Part shown: positions 17,501 to 25,256 of the stretch, one piece after another
How positions within the stretch are numbered: position 1 is the first letter of the stretch
How the letters are laid out: each line of letters opens with the position of its first letter
Source: Lachnospiraceae bacterium
GTDB lineage: Bacteria; Bacillota; Clostridia; Lachnospirales; Lachnospiraceae
Direction of reading: 5' to 3'
DNA length: 49,072 nucleotides
Assembly: GCA_017436865.1 (NCBI GenBank)
Contig: JAFSCH010000023.1
Span: 1-49,072, forward strand
Program-made: the position numbers and the translations under genes
Notes under the pieces: model-generated
Databases searched by the model: none
What the model was told of the DNA's origin: nothing
What the model saw: only the letters and a program-made list of their open reading frames with translations

Positions 17501-18433
17501 TTACGACTGCATAAGCAAATATACAAAGTAAGCTCCATAACAGAGTAACATGATAATACCACTTGTACGTGTTAATTTCTTAGCCTTGAATACGCTAACC
17601 CAGAGCAATATAGCTGCAAAAATAGCAATAGCCGAATCGATTAAAAAGTTCGCAGCAAATGGAACAGGAATAATCAAGGCAGTAGTACCAATTACAAATA
17701 AGATGTTGAAAATATTACTTCCTACAATATTTCCGATAGCAATATCAGCATTTCCTTTCTTGGCAGCAGTAACAGAAGTTACTAATTCAGGAAGAGAGGT
17801 TCCAAGTGCCACAATGGTAAGACCGATAAAGCTTTCGCTTAAACCAATCATTTTTGCAATGGCAGTTGCGCTATCTACGGTAATGTTACTTCCCCAAACA
17901 ATGATGATGGCACCAACTATGCCACTAAGTAAGAGGAAAAGTGGACTTCTATTTTCTTCTTCCTCTTCATCACTACCCTTTTTAGCAAGACGAAACAGAT
18001 AAGCAAGATAGAGAATAAACAAAGCCCAGAGAACAATACCTTCAAGAAGTGTAATAGTTCCACCGGTATATCCCATGATAAGGAATACAATGGAAATGAA
18101 AAGTAAGTAAGGAATTTCGTATTTAATTGTAGATTCCTGAATGGCAATTGCTATAATTACAGCAGAAAGTCCTAAGATAACAAAAATATTCATAATGTTA
18201 CTGCCGACTACGTTTCCGATAGAAATTCCTGCATTTCCTTTGAGAGCAGCAGTGATACTAACAGCAGCCTCAGGTGCACTGGTTCCCATAGCAACAATGG
18301 TAAGACCAACAACGAGCTGAGGAATACCAAACTTTCTGGCAATACCGGCAGCACCCTCCACAAACCAGTCAGCGCCTTTAATCAGCATGACAAAGCCGAC
18401 AATTAATAGTACTAATTGTAATAAAAAATCCAT
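17501..18433 (-). CDS. CaCA-family Ca2+/Na+ exchanger (YrbG-like)
   Basis: 310 aa with the two inverted alpha-repeats that define the family: MGTSAPEAAVS with GNVVGSNIMN in the first half, and LGTSLPELVTS with GNIVGSNIFN in the second. The acidic Glu in each repeat binds the cation. An acidic loop (SDEEEEENR) around residue 155-163 separates the halves and might sense cations. It exports calcium in exchange for sodium or protons. Monocistronic; its promoter region shares 272 bases with a divergent regulator gene, where I see no clear operator. Confidence 0.88.
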   Translation of the reverse strand: MDFLLQLVLLIVGFVMLIKGADWFVEGAAGIARKFGIPQLVVGLTIVAMGTSAPEAAVSITAALKGNAGISIGNVVGSNIMNIFVILGLSAVIIAIAIQESTIKYEIPYLLFISIVFLIMGYTGGTITLLEGIVLWALFILYLAYLFRLAKKGSDEEEEENRSPLFLLLSGIVGAIIIVWGSNITVDSATAIAKMIGLSESFIGLTIVALGTSLPELVTSVTAAKKGNADIAIGNIVGSNIFNILFVIGTTALIIPVPFAANFLIDSAIAIFAAILLWVSVFKAKKLTRTSGIIMLLCYGAYFVYLLMQS

Positions 18434-18705
18434 GATAAAAATCCTTTCTTTTCGATGGGAAGAACCGAACGTAAATGTAATTAGTTCGTTAAAACATATA
18501 AAAAATATTTTAGCAGATGAAAAGAGAGCTTACAACTAATATTTGGTAAAGATTATTCAAAAAGGGCTAAGGAATAATTACAAAGAAAGAACAATAGGGT
18601 GTTTTTATTTTTTAGGGTTTCATGTAATATATAGTTATGTAAACTAGTTTGAAATGATTACCATTTATATAAGTTTTAGCAAGAAGGAATAGGGTAAAAG
18701 GTGGT

Positions 18706-19260
18706 TTGATGATAAACATTGCAATATGTGATGATGAACAAAAGTATTTAATTAGAATGCAGGAGCTTATACAAAGTATCATGCAGAAGCAACAAATAGA
18801 AGAGTATGAGCTAGCGTTGTTTTCATCTGCGAGGGAGCTGAAAGAAAAGATAGCGGAAAGACAGGAATATCAGGTTATATTCTTGGATATCAATATGCCA
18901 CAGATGAGTGGCTTAGAATTAGCACAGGAAATCCGAGAATATGATAAGGATGTAATTCTGGTATTTACAACGGCATTCCTGGACTATGCCATTGAGGGAT
19001 ACCGTTTAAATGTATTACGTTTTCTATTAAAGGATATGCTGGAACAGCTACTGCCGGAGTGTATGGATGCCGTATTGAGAAAGCTCCAATTACATACTAA
19101 AACAATCACTTGTCCCTTTATAGAAGGGGAGAAGACAATTCCGATAGCAGACATTTGTTATATAGAAAGTCAGAAGCATAAGCTTTGTTTTGAAGTAAGG
19201 AATCAGGAGAGACAGCAGTATTCATTATATGAGAAGTTGGACAATATAGACAATCAGTAA
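18706..19260 (+). pseudogene. LytTR-type response regulator, C-terminally truncated
   Basis: 184 aa against about 240 in the AgrA/LytR family. The receiver domain is complete (ICDDE acidic cluster, phosphoacceptor Asp in FLDINMPQMSG). The LytTR DNA-binding domain starts (IPIADICYIESQKHKLCFE) but stops after QYSLYEKLDNIDNQ, before the segment that normally holds the second DNA-contacting strand pair. None of the three frames downstream restores it. With the headless kinase that follows, it points to one deletion across the gene junction. It may still be expressed but should not bind DNA normally. Confidence 0.7.
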
Positions 19261-19294
19261 AAGAAAAATACTATTCGATAAAGGGTGATTTGCT

Positions 19295-19909
19295 ATGACA
19301 GAGTATATGGAAGGCGTATATGACGAACAAAGAAAACAATTGCATGATTTTAAGAATCATATGTCATGTATACAAGGACTTTTGAAGAATCATGCTTATG
19401 AGGAAGCAAACGACTACCTGCGAAACATGAATGAGAACTGGATAGATGAAGTAGACTATATTAATACGAATCATGTGATTGCAAACAGTGTATTAAATCA
19501 AAAGTATAAACAAGCTCGTAAAAAAGGTATTGCTATGATTCTGTCGGTAAATGATTTGCAAGGAATTCCCTTAAAGGATGAGGATATGGTGACGCTACTG
19601 GCGAATTTACTGGATAATGCAATAGAAGCGTGCGAAAAAGCAACAAAACAGGCAAAGATGATTCATGTAAGGTTCTGGTATGAGAATCATAATATATATA
19701 TATCAACCAAAAATCCAGTGGAACAACCTCTAAGCATTCATAATGGAAAGATTCAGACAACGAAAGCAGACAAAAAGAAACATGGAATTGGATTGACGAA
19801 TATCAGAAGTGTTGTAGAAAAATATGGTGGAGAAGATATTTGTAGCTATCAAGATGGGTACTTCACACATAGTATCGTAATAGAAAAAAATGACATTTGT
19901 ATGTCATAG
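19295..19909 (+). pseudogene. GHKL histidine kinase (AgrC-like), N-terminal membrane domain missing
   Basis: 204 aa. It begins just before the H-box QLHDFKNHMSCIQGLL and keeps the ATPase core (LLANLLDNAIEACEKA; KKHGIGLTNIRSVVEKYGG). The roughly 200-residue membrane sensor found in AgrC-type kinases is absent, and an in-frame stop at 19286 excludes an upstream extension. A weak AAGGG precedes the ATG. If made, it would be a soluble kinase without an input domain. Its partner regulator is truncated on the facing side, so a single deletion of roughly 0.7-0.8 kb is the simplest explanation. Confidence 0.7.
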
Positions 19910-19910
19910 A

Positions 19911-19939
19911 AAAACGGTGGTCTTTGACCGCCGTTTTTT
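19911..19939 (+). terminator. intrinsic terminator after the kinase remnant
   Basis: AAAACGGTGGTC (19911-19922) and GACCGCCGTTTT (19926-19937) form a near-perfect stem with a three-base loop and six T. The intact terminator indicates that the deletion is recent or the transcript is still made. Confidence 0.85.
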
Positions 19940-20057
19940 GCTATTTACCGCCGATTCGTGCAAGAGGTATTTAAAGTAAAAAGAAAATATAATAATATAG
20001 TAAGTATATAGATATTTATGTTAAATATATTTGGTTTGTAAAAAGGAGAGGGAAATA

Positions 20058-20615
20058 GTGGATATTAGAGGAATTCAAAACAGGATTGTTAATAATAAGG
20101 AAAATGCACCTGAGAGCTACTTTGTAAAAAAATCATTTGAAGTAGGGAATGCAACTCAAAAAACAGATTCATCCGATGAAGGGAAGAGGGTAGGTATCAT
20201 TATGATTGGACATGATGTATATATTGCATCTTATGCAGACTCTTCAACTCCAACGGAACCCATCGTAAAGGTTGGAGATTATGAAATAAGCGTAAATGAT
20301 GTTAATCCTGAGAATGCGACAGAAATGGAAATGTTTGCATTATTGTCATATTTGGATGATACCAATCAGACAAATAATAAAGGAATATGTTCATTTGGAA
20401 AAATGAGAGCATTTGCAGATTTTGGAGAATTAAGTGGGATATGTACAGGAATAAAAGATGCAGATGCAATATGCAATAAAAAGCAAAATTGGGTTGAAAT
20501 TATAAAAGAAATGAAGGGTATTTTTCTTGGAAATAGTCAAACATATAGTCAAGCAGTAGATTGTGATAATCTGTTGTATGTAATGTCAAGGGCTGAAAAA
20601 ACAACAGAGTTATGA
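20058..20615 (+). CDS. uncharacterised soluble protein of a Lachnospiraceae-type family
   Basis: 185 aa from the GTG at 20058, chosen because AGGAGAGG ends six bases before it; a TTG at 20031 lacks a ribosome site. It begins MDIRGIQNRI and has no signal peptide or membrane span. The central part (VGIIMIGHDVYIASYADSST, then PIVKVGDYEISVNDVNPENATEMEMFALLSYLDD) resembles short proteins I remember from Lachnospiraceae with a D-x-x-NP/DP-x-NAT/S-x-x-EM-x-AL pattern. No function is known to me. Four-base overlap with the next small membrane protein. Confidence 0.65.
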   Translation: MDIRGIQNRIVNNKENAPESYFVKKSFEVGNATQKTDSSDEGKRVGIIMIGHDVYIASYADSSTPTEPIVKVGDYEISVNDVNPENATEMEMFALLSYLDDTNQTNNKGICSFGKMRAFADFGELSGICTGIKDADAICNKKQNWVEIIKEMKGIFLGNSQTYSQAVDCDNLLYVMSRAEKTTEL

Positions 20616-20902
20616 TGGATTTATCGTTATGTCTGTTATTGGTTGATAGGAATGCTATAATTATGAAAATATTGATTAGTATTGGGCCTATAATTGGTGT
20701 ATTGGTAATAGTGTTTTATACAAAAGGTATACAAATATATGCACATGTAAAAGGAGAGAAAAAACAAGATAGTAACATGAAGGAAATTGATATCACTAAT
20801 ATGGATGCAGTACTTGATTTGGCAGGATTTGAACCTGGACGAATAACCTTTACAGTAGTTAATGAAGAAGCCAAGAATGTTAAATTTCAGATGAAGTGGT
20901 AA
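20612..20902 (+). CDS. small single-span membrane protein, unknown
   Basis: 96 aa from the ATG that overlaps the previous stop; an internal ATG at 20663 would give 79 aa. One membrane span (ILISIGPIIGVLVIVFYT), then a basic stretch and a cytoplasmic tail of about 50 residues with NMDAVLDLAGFEPGRITF. Translational coupling suggests it works with the preceding protein, perhaps tethering it to the membrane. No recognised family. Confidence 0.55.
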   Translation: MMDLSLCLLLVDRNAIIMKILISIGPIIGVLVIVFYTKGIQIYAHVKGEKKQDSNMKEIDITNMDAVLDLAGFEPGRITFTVVNEEAKNVKFQMKW

Positions 20903-20981
20903 TATAAAATATATGTTTGATAATAGACAAAATGAATAGGATATCGTATGCTTTAGTAAAAAGCGAAACGGAATCCAAAAT

Positions 20982-21989
20982 ATGAAAAAAATATTTTTAA
21001 TTACTCTGCTTATAACAACCTTTTTATATGGCTGTGCAGATGCTTCCGCTGAGGAAGTGCAGCCGTTTTCTACATATGAATGGGAAAGCATAGCTGTGGA
21101 AACACCGGATAAGCTACTAGAGCCGGTTAACTATGAGAAAAATACATACGATACCTTAAACGTAGCGACATATCTGACGAAAATAGATGATACTTATTTC
21201 CTTGCAGACTGCTATCACAATCAGATTCTTTTCCATGACAATCTGACAAGTCCGATTACGGAATGGAAGGTACTGACAAAGGATGTAAACTATGCTCATA
21301 CCATAGCTGGAGATGGTACGGTGCTGTTGATTGATGATACGGATAATAATCGGATAGTAGTCTTTGAGAATACAGGAAATGGCTATGTGCAGACTTTAGC
21401 TTTTGATGGTGTTGGTATGAAGCCGCATTTTGTTCAGTATGATGAGAAGCGACAGACCTTTTATGCATGGAGTTCTATTACAGGAGAAATGTATTGCTTT
21501 AAGAGAAATATAGCAACCAATGAGGTCTATATAGAGAAAATCCTAAAAATAGATGAGCTGTTTGGTGTATATGTAAGGTCGTTTACGATAATCGGAGACG
21601 ATATTTATTTTATCTCAGGCCATAATAACCAGAAGATTATCCGTGCCAATGCAGATACGCTTGAGATTTTGGAAACCTATGAGGTTACACCTGAGATTGC
21701 GGGGATGGTACAGCTAGTACAGATACAGGACTATTTTTATCTTACCATATCCACAGATAATCAAGAGAATCAGGATGTTGCGACTATTATTCGCACGAAG
21801 GATTTGCATAGTCTGGAAAATGGTGAATATGAAGATGTCTATGACCGATTTGGAATCAGCGGTGGAACGCCTTATTATATTACGGAAATAGATGGTAGAT
21901 ACTATATGACGCATCATAGAACGAGCGAGAATATCGTGGCGTTTGATGTAGTGAATAACGAGATAGAGAATGTGGAAATTCTGTATTAA
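20982..21989 (+). CDS. beta-propeller-like lipoprotein
   Basis: 335 aa. Signal peptide with lipobox LYGC (Cys18). The mature part has repeated 40-50 residue units with a xxDxxxNRIVVF or HNQILF pattern (DCYHNQILFHD, DDTDNNRIVVFEN, SSITGEMYCFKR, GHNNQKIIRAN, SENIVAFD), consistent with NHL/SMP-30-like blades. Probably anchored outside the membrane as a binding or sensing protein. No ribosome site stronger than GCGAAACGG is visible. The two unknown genes upstream may or may not be linked. Function unknown. Confidence 0.65.
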   Translation: MKKIFLITLLITTFLYGCADASAEEVQPFSTYEWESIAVETPDKLLEPVNYEKNTYDTLNVATYLTKIDDTYFLADCYHNQILFHDNLTSPITEWKVLTKDVNYAHTIAGDGTVLLIDDTDNNRIVVFENTGNGYVQTLAFDGVGMKPHFVQYDEKRQTFYAWSSITGEMYCFKRNIATNEVYIEKILKIDELFGVYVRSFTIIGDDIYFISGHNNQKIIRANADTLEILETYEVTPEIAGMVQLVQIQDYFYLTISTDNQENQDVATIIRTKDLHSLENGEYEDVYDRFGISGGTPYYITEIDGRYYMTHHRTSENIVAFDVVNNEIENVEILY

Positions 21990-21999
21990 ATGGTAAAGA

Positions 22000-22027
22000 G
22001 AGTGTTCAATGTGGACATTCTTTTTTT
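22000..22027 (+). terminator. intrinsic terminator of the lipoprotein gene
   Basis: GAGTGTTC (22000-22007) pairs with GGACATTC (22013-22020) using two G-U pairs, then seven T. It is immediately followed by the second dispersed repeat. Confidence 0.7.
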
Positions 22028-22030
22028 ATG

Positions 22031-22120
22031 TGATAGGAAATTGCTGTAACGTAGTGAGTATTAAACAAGAATTTCGACAGAAATTCTTGCCAAAGTGCGT
22101 GCGCTGGCACGTACAATTTT
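22031..22120. repeat. two-hairpin dispersed repeat, copy 2 (inverted relative to copy 1)
   Basis: The reverse complement of this stretch matches 14118-14209. Hairpins are CAAGAATTTC/GAAATTCTTG (22066-22075/22080-22089) and GTGCGTGC/GCACGTAC (22095-22102/22107-22114, one G-U). The second is followed by eight T, so this copy also works as a + strand terminator. Confidence 0.75.
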
Positions 22121-22138
22121 TTTTGCTTGAAAATTCTA

Positions 22139-22167
22139 TTGACAGTACTGTGTATCAGTGATATGGT
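22139..22167 (+). promoter_or_regulatory. promoter with overlapping operator of the GntR-ABC operon
   Basis: TTGACA (22139-22144), 17 bases, TATGGT (22162-22167). The palindrome TATCA-G-TGATA (22153-22163) overlaps the -10, a likely binding site for the GntR-type regulator that is the first gene, so autorepression is inferred. Confidence 0.55.
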
Positions 22168-22227
22168 TAATTACATAAGTAATAAACCTAAGAACCTAAA
22201 AATACTATGGAGGGGGGCGAAAGTAAA

Positions 22228-22590
22228 ATGAATGAAATACTGAATCAGGAGAAATCTATTTATCTCCAAATAAGTGAAATGATAGAAAAAGACATTCTTC
22301 GGGATATTATCTTAGAAGAAGAGAAGGTACCAAGTACCAATGAGCTGGCGAAGCTCTATGCGATTAATCCGGCAACAGCGGCAAAGGGAATTAGTATACT
22401 GGTAGACAACGGAGTGCTGTATAAAAAGCGAGGGATAGGTATGTTTGTAGCAATAGGGGCTAAGGAAAAGATAAGAAAGAAGAAGCGGGAAGAGTTTGCG
22501 GATAAATATCTGAAAATGCTAATTGTAGAAGCAGAAAGTATTGGAATAGGAAAAAAAGAGCTTATTGAACTGATAGAAAAGAATATGTAA
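22228..22590 (+). CDS. GntR-family (YtrA subfamily) transcriptional regulator
   Basis: 120 aa from the ATG at 22228, which has GGAGGGGG 11 bases upstream; an ATG at 22207 lies before that site. The N-terminal winged helix (IYLQISEMIEKDIL, VPSTNELAKLYAINPATAAKGISILVDNGVLYKKRGIGMFV) is followed by a short helical dimerisation tail, as in the YtrA subfamily, whose genes head ABC-transporter operons and are induced by cell-envelope stress. The neighbouring genes fit this arrangement exactly. The ligand or signal is unknown. Confidence 0.88.
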   Translation: MNEILNQEKSIYLQISEMIEKDILRDIILEEEKVPSTNELAKLYAINPATAAKGISILVDNGVLYKKRGIGMFVAIGAKEKIRKKKREEFADKYLKMLIVEAESIGIGKKELIELIEKNM

Positions 22591-22628
22591 TGGAAATTGA
22601 AGAAGGATATACGAGAGAGGAGCACATT

Positions 22629-23513
22629 ATGAATAACGAAGGATTAATATGTAAAGACATTGTGAAAATCTATGGTCAAAAGGAAGTGCTGAATCACGTT
22701 GATTTGACATTGGAAAAAGGCAAAATATACGGTTTGATTGGAAGAAATGGAGCAGGAAAGACAACGTTATTATCTATTTTATCGGCACAGAACCCGGCAA
22801 CACAGGGAACAGTAACCTATAATGGTATGCCTGTGTGGGAGAATAGAGAAGCATTAGATCACATTTGTTTTTCTAGAGAGGTCAACCCATTGACGGCTCA
22901 GGGAGCACAGAATACCTATCGAATCAAAGATTATCTGGAGATAGCTTCACTTTTTATGCCTAATTGGGATAAGGAGCTGGCAAAGCATTTACTGGAAAAG
23001 TTTGAATTAAAGGAAAAGCAGAAGGTATGCAAGCTGTCTAAGGGTATGATGTCTATGGTTACGATTGTCATTGCTCTTGCAAGTAAGGCAGATTTTACCT
23101 TTTTGGATGAGCCGGTAGCAGGTCTTGATGTTGTGATGAGAGAGTACTTCTATAAAATATTATTAGAGGAGTTTACAGAGAGTGGCAGAACCTTTGTTGT
23201 TTCTACACACATCATTGAAGAAGCAGCTGATATTTTTGAAGAAGTTATCATATTGGATAAAGGAAAGATTGTATTAAAGCAAAATACACAAGACTTATTA
23301 GACAGTTGCAGACATATCAGTGGAAAAGCCGAAGAGGTAGATGCTATGACAGCAGGTATGAAGGTACTGCATGAAGAAAAAATGGGAAGAAGTAAAGGGG
23401 TTACCGTTATGCTGGAACCGGGAAAAATGTTATACAATACACCTGAGGTTGCGGTGCAGCCGGTAAGTTTACAGCAGGTGTTCGTTGCTATGTGTGGAAA
23501 AGAGATGGATTAG
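22629..23513 (+). CDS. ABC transporter ATP-binding protein (YtrB-like)
   Basis: 294 aa from ATG 22629, chosen for the GAGAGGAG seven bases before it; an ATG at 22590 overlaps the GntR stop codon but lacks a site. Walker A GRNGAGKTT, Walker B FTFLDEPVAGLD and an H-loop STHIIEEA are present. The signature loop is KLSKGMMSM instead of LSGGQ, a variant common in this subfamily. The C-terminal 70 residues are regulatory. It works with the two membrane proteins encoded downstream. Confidence 0.88.
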   Translation: MNNEGLICKDIVKIYGQKEVLNHVDLTLEKGKIYGLIGRNGAGKTTLLSILSAQNPATQGTVTYNGMPVWENREALDHICFSREVNPLTAQGAQNTYRIKDYLEIASLFMPNWDKELAKHLLEKFELKEKQKVCKLSKGMMSMVTIVIALASKADFTFLDEPVAGLDVVMREYFYKILLEEFTESGRTFVVSTHIIEEAADIFEEVIILDKGKIVLKQNTQDLLDSCRHISGKAEEVDAMTAGMKVLHEEKMGRSKGVTVMLEPGKMLYNTPEVAVQPVSLQQVFVAMCGKEMD

Positions 23514-23533
23514 TCGGCAGAACGGAGGAGAAT

Positions 23534-24172
23534 ATGACAGGATTAAGAAGAAGTCTGATTTACTGGGGACGAAGTATAGAGAAGTTTTTTCTGATGATAT
23601 TGTTACTTGGTGCTGTAATGACAGTATGTATGAGTTTTTTAAATGGTGTGCCCCCTCATGAATATATATTACTGTATATACCTATGACCTTTACGATTTC
23701 ATTGCTTTCATTGGCATATACTAGCATTACGACATCACTGTCACATATTATTTCTATGGGAGCTACCAGAAGGGATTCCTTTTTTGGAATGCAGTTATTT
23801 TACCATATATTGATGTTGCAAGGATTGTTGGTTAGCGAGATAGTAATTTTGGCATTACCGAAGGTATATGCAACAGATAAAAGCTCTTTGTGTATGTTTC
23901 TTGCAGCGTTATATATTGCTTCCTGTGCTATGGGAAATGGTATAAGCATTGCAGTTATGCGATGTGGGATGAATACAGCCAAAGTGATTTATATTGGGGC
24001 TTTAATCGTGGTTTGTTTGTTTTCGATTATTATTATGAGTGTAAGTGAGCATATGGTAATTCCGCATTTTGGAGTGGTCAGCATAATCGTGGCAATGGTA
24101 GGAGTATTATTGGATATTTTAGGTATCGTGGTGTGTAGTAAAGCTGTCAAAGAGTATGAGGTGCGTGTATAA
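23534..24172 (+). CDS. ABC transporter membrane subunit 1
   Basis: 212 aa from ATG 23534 with GGAGGAG six bases upstream; the longer reading frame back to 23492 overlaps the ATPase gene and is rejected. About six hydrophobic segments; TRRDSFFGMQLFYHILMLQ, between spans 2 and 3, resembles the coupling helix of ABC-2 type permeases, and the next gene has an equivalent CRRKDYVLSQTISVYINML. The pair probably forms a heterodimeric channel. No family name can be given beyond ABC-2-like. Confidence 0.7.
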   Translation: MTGLRRSLIYWGRSIEKFFLMILLLGAVMTVCMSFLNGVPPHEYILLYIPMTFTISLLSLAYTSITTSLSHIISMGATRRDSFFGMQLFYHILMLQGLLVSEIVILALPKVYATDKSSLCMFLAALYIASCAMGNGISIAVMRCGMNTAKVIYIGALIVVCLFSIIIMSVSEHMVIPHFGVVSIIVAMVGVLLDILGIVVCSKAVKEYEVRV

Positions 24173-24880
24173 ATGGTGAAAAATATTTGCAATGTGTGGA
24201 AAACAAATAAAAAGGAATTATTAGTAATGCTGATTGTATTATCTGCAGGAGGCATATCGGGAATGATTACATCGCAAATAGCGATTCGTGTAGATACTCA
24301 GATGCCTTTTATGGCATTAGGGGCAGTGATTGCGCTTTTTATGTGGGGATTAATTAATTTTATATTGGGACTTTTTGGTTATCAGAATACCTTTGATTTG
24401 ATGGTATCCATGGGGTGCAGAAGAAAGGATTATGTTCTTTCACAAACAATATCCGTATATATAAATATGTTATTGGAATTTGGGATGATTGGTCTGATTT
24501 ATATGGCTGAAAAGTTGGTACACAGGCTAGTGTATACAACCTATGAAGTAGAAGATTTTACGGCATATATCCTAAATCCTAAAATGCTGGTAATGCTTTT
24601 TTTACTGATACCGGCTGCACGTCTGTTGATGGGGGCATTGATTCTGAAATATAAGAAAAAGGCATTTTGGATTATATGGGCAATCTGGATGTTTAGTTCT
24701 TATGGAAGTGGAAGAATCATTCATTATTTAGAGGATCATCCACAGAATTGGGTAATGGTATGTATTATGGCATTGCGAAATACGTCAGTTGGTGCACAAC
24801 TAGTGCTGACATTATTGCTAACGGTAGGAATGTTGATAGGAACATATCTTTTGACTAGAAAACAGGCAGTGTATGTGTAG
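24173..24880 (+). CDS. ABC transporter membrane subunit 2
   Basis: 235 aa, starting right after the TAA of the preceding gene (TAAATG). Six predicted spans and the coupling-helix-like motif MGCRRKDYVLSQ near residues 80-91. Homologous in layout to the previous gene, so the two likely arose by duplication. Last gene of the GntR operon; no clear intrinsic terminator follows before the metG promoter at 24899. Confidence 0.7.
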   Translation: MVKNICNVWKTNKKELLVMLIVLSAGGISGMITSQIAIRVDTQMPFMALGAVIALFMWGLINFILGLFGYQNTFDLMVSMGCRRKDYVLSQTISVYINMLLEFGMIGLIYMAEKLVHRLVYTTYEVEDFTAYILNPKMLVMLFLLIPAARLLMGALILKYKKKAFWIIWAIWMFSSYGSGRIIHYLEDHPQNWVMVCIMALRNTSVGAQLVLTLLLTVGMLIGTYLLTRKQAVYV

Positions 24881-24898
24881 AGGTATAAATTTTTACTA

Positions 24899-24927
24899 TT
24901 TACAAAAGCTATAAATAGTGCTAAATT
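24899..24927 (+). promoter_or_regulatory. promoter of the T-box-metG transcript
   Basis: TTTACA (24899-24904), 17 bases, TAAATT (24922-24927). Transcription would begin near 24934, upstream of the T-box stem I. Confidence 0.55.
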
Positions 24928-24933
24928 AATACT

Positions 24934-25231
24934 ATATCAACATGTGAAAAGCGATGATGAAGAGAGTAAGTATATGGTATTCTTACAGAGAACATCCTAC
25001 TGACTATGTCAGGGCTGCGAGGGATGAGGAGAAAGTATGCTGAACATGGCTTCTGAGCAGCGCACCGAGCCGGTAAGGTAAGGCTGCGACAGGGTTCGCC
25101 TGTTATAGCGACAGGGTATAAAGCAAAAGCGAGTACCTGCGGAGGTTTTGTTCGTGAGAACAAAGCGAATTAAGGTGGTAACACGAGTATATAAACTCGT
25201 CCTTATTTTGATAATAGGGACGAGTTTTTTT
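24934..25231 (+). ncRNA. T-box leader (tRNA-Met sensing) of metG
   Basis: The T-box core TAAGGTGGTAACACG (25171-25185) is followed by an intrinsic terminator, AACTCGTCC (25194-25202) with GGACGAGTT (25218-25226) and seven T. The 5' part has GAAGAGAGTA, typical of the lower stem I. A candidate specifier is AUG at 25046-25048 in CTGAACATGGC, the correct codon for methionine and in the usual GAA-proximal context. Uncharged tRNA-Met would favour the antiterminator and turn on metG. The core differs from the consensus (AGGGTGGNACCGCG) only in normal ways. Confidence 0.9.
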
Positions 25232-25256
25232 AATGTAATAGGAAGGAGAATATAAC

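Noticed and set aside
24902-24924. Terminator for the GntR-ABC operon
   Set aside because: The 7-bp AT-only hairpin has no T-run and lies inside the metG promoter.
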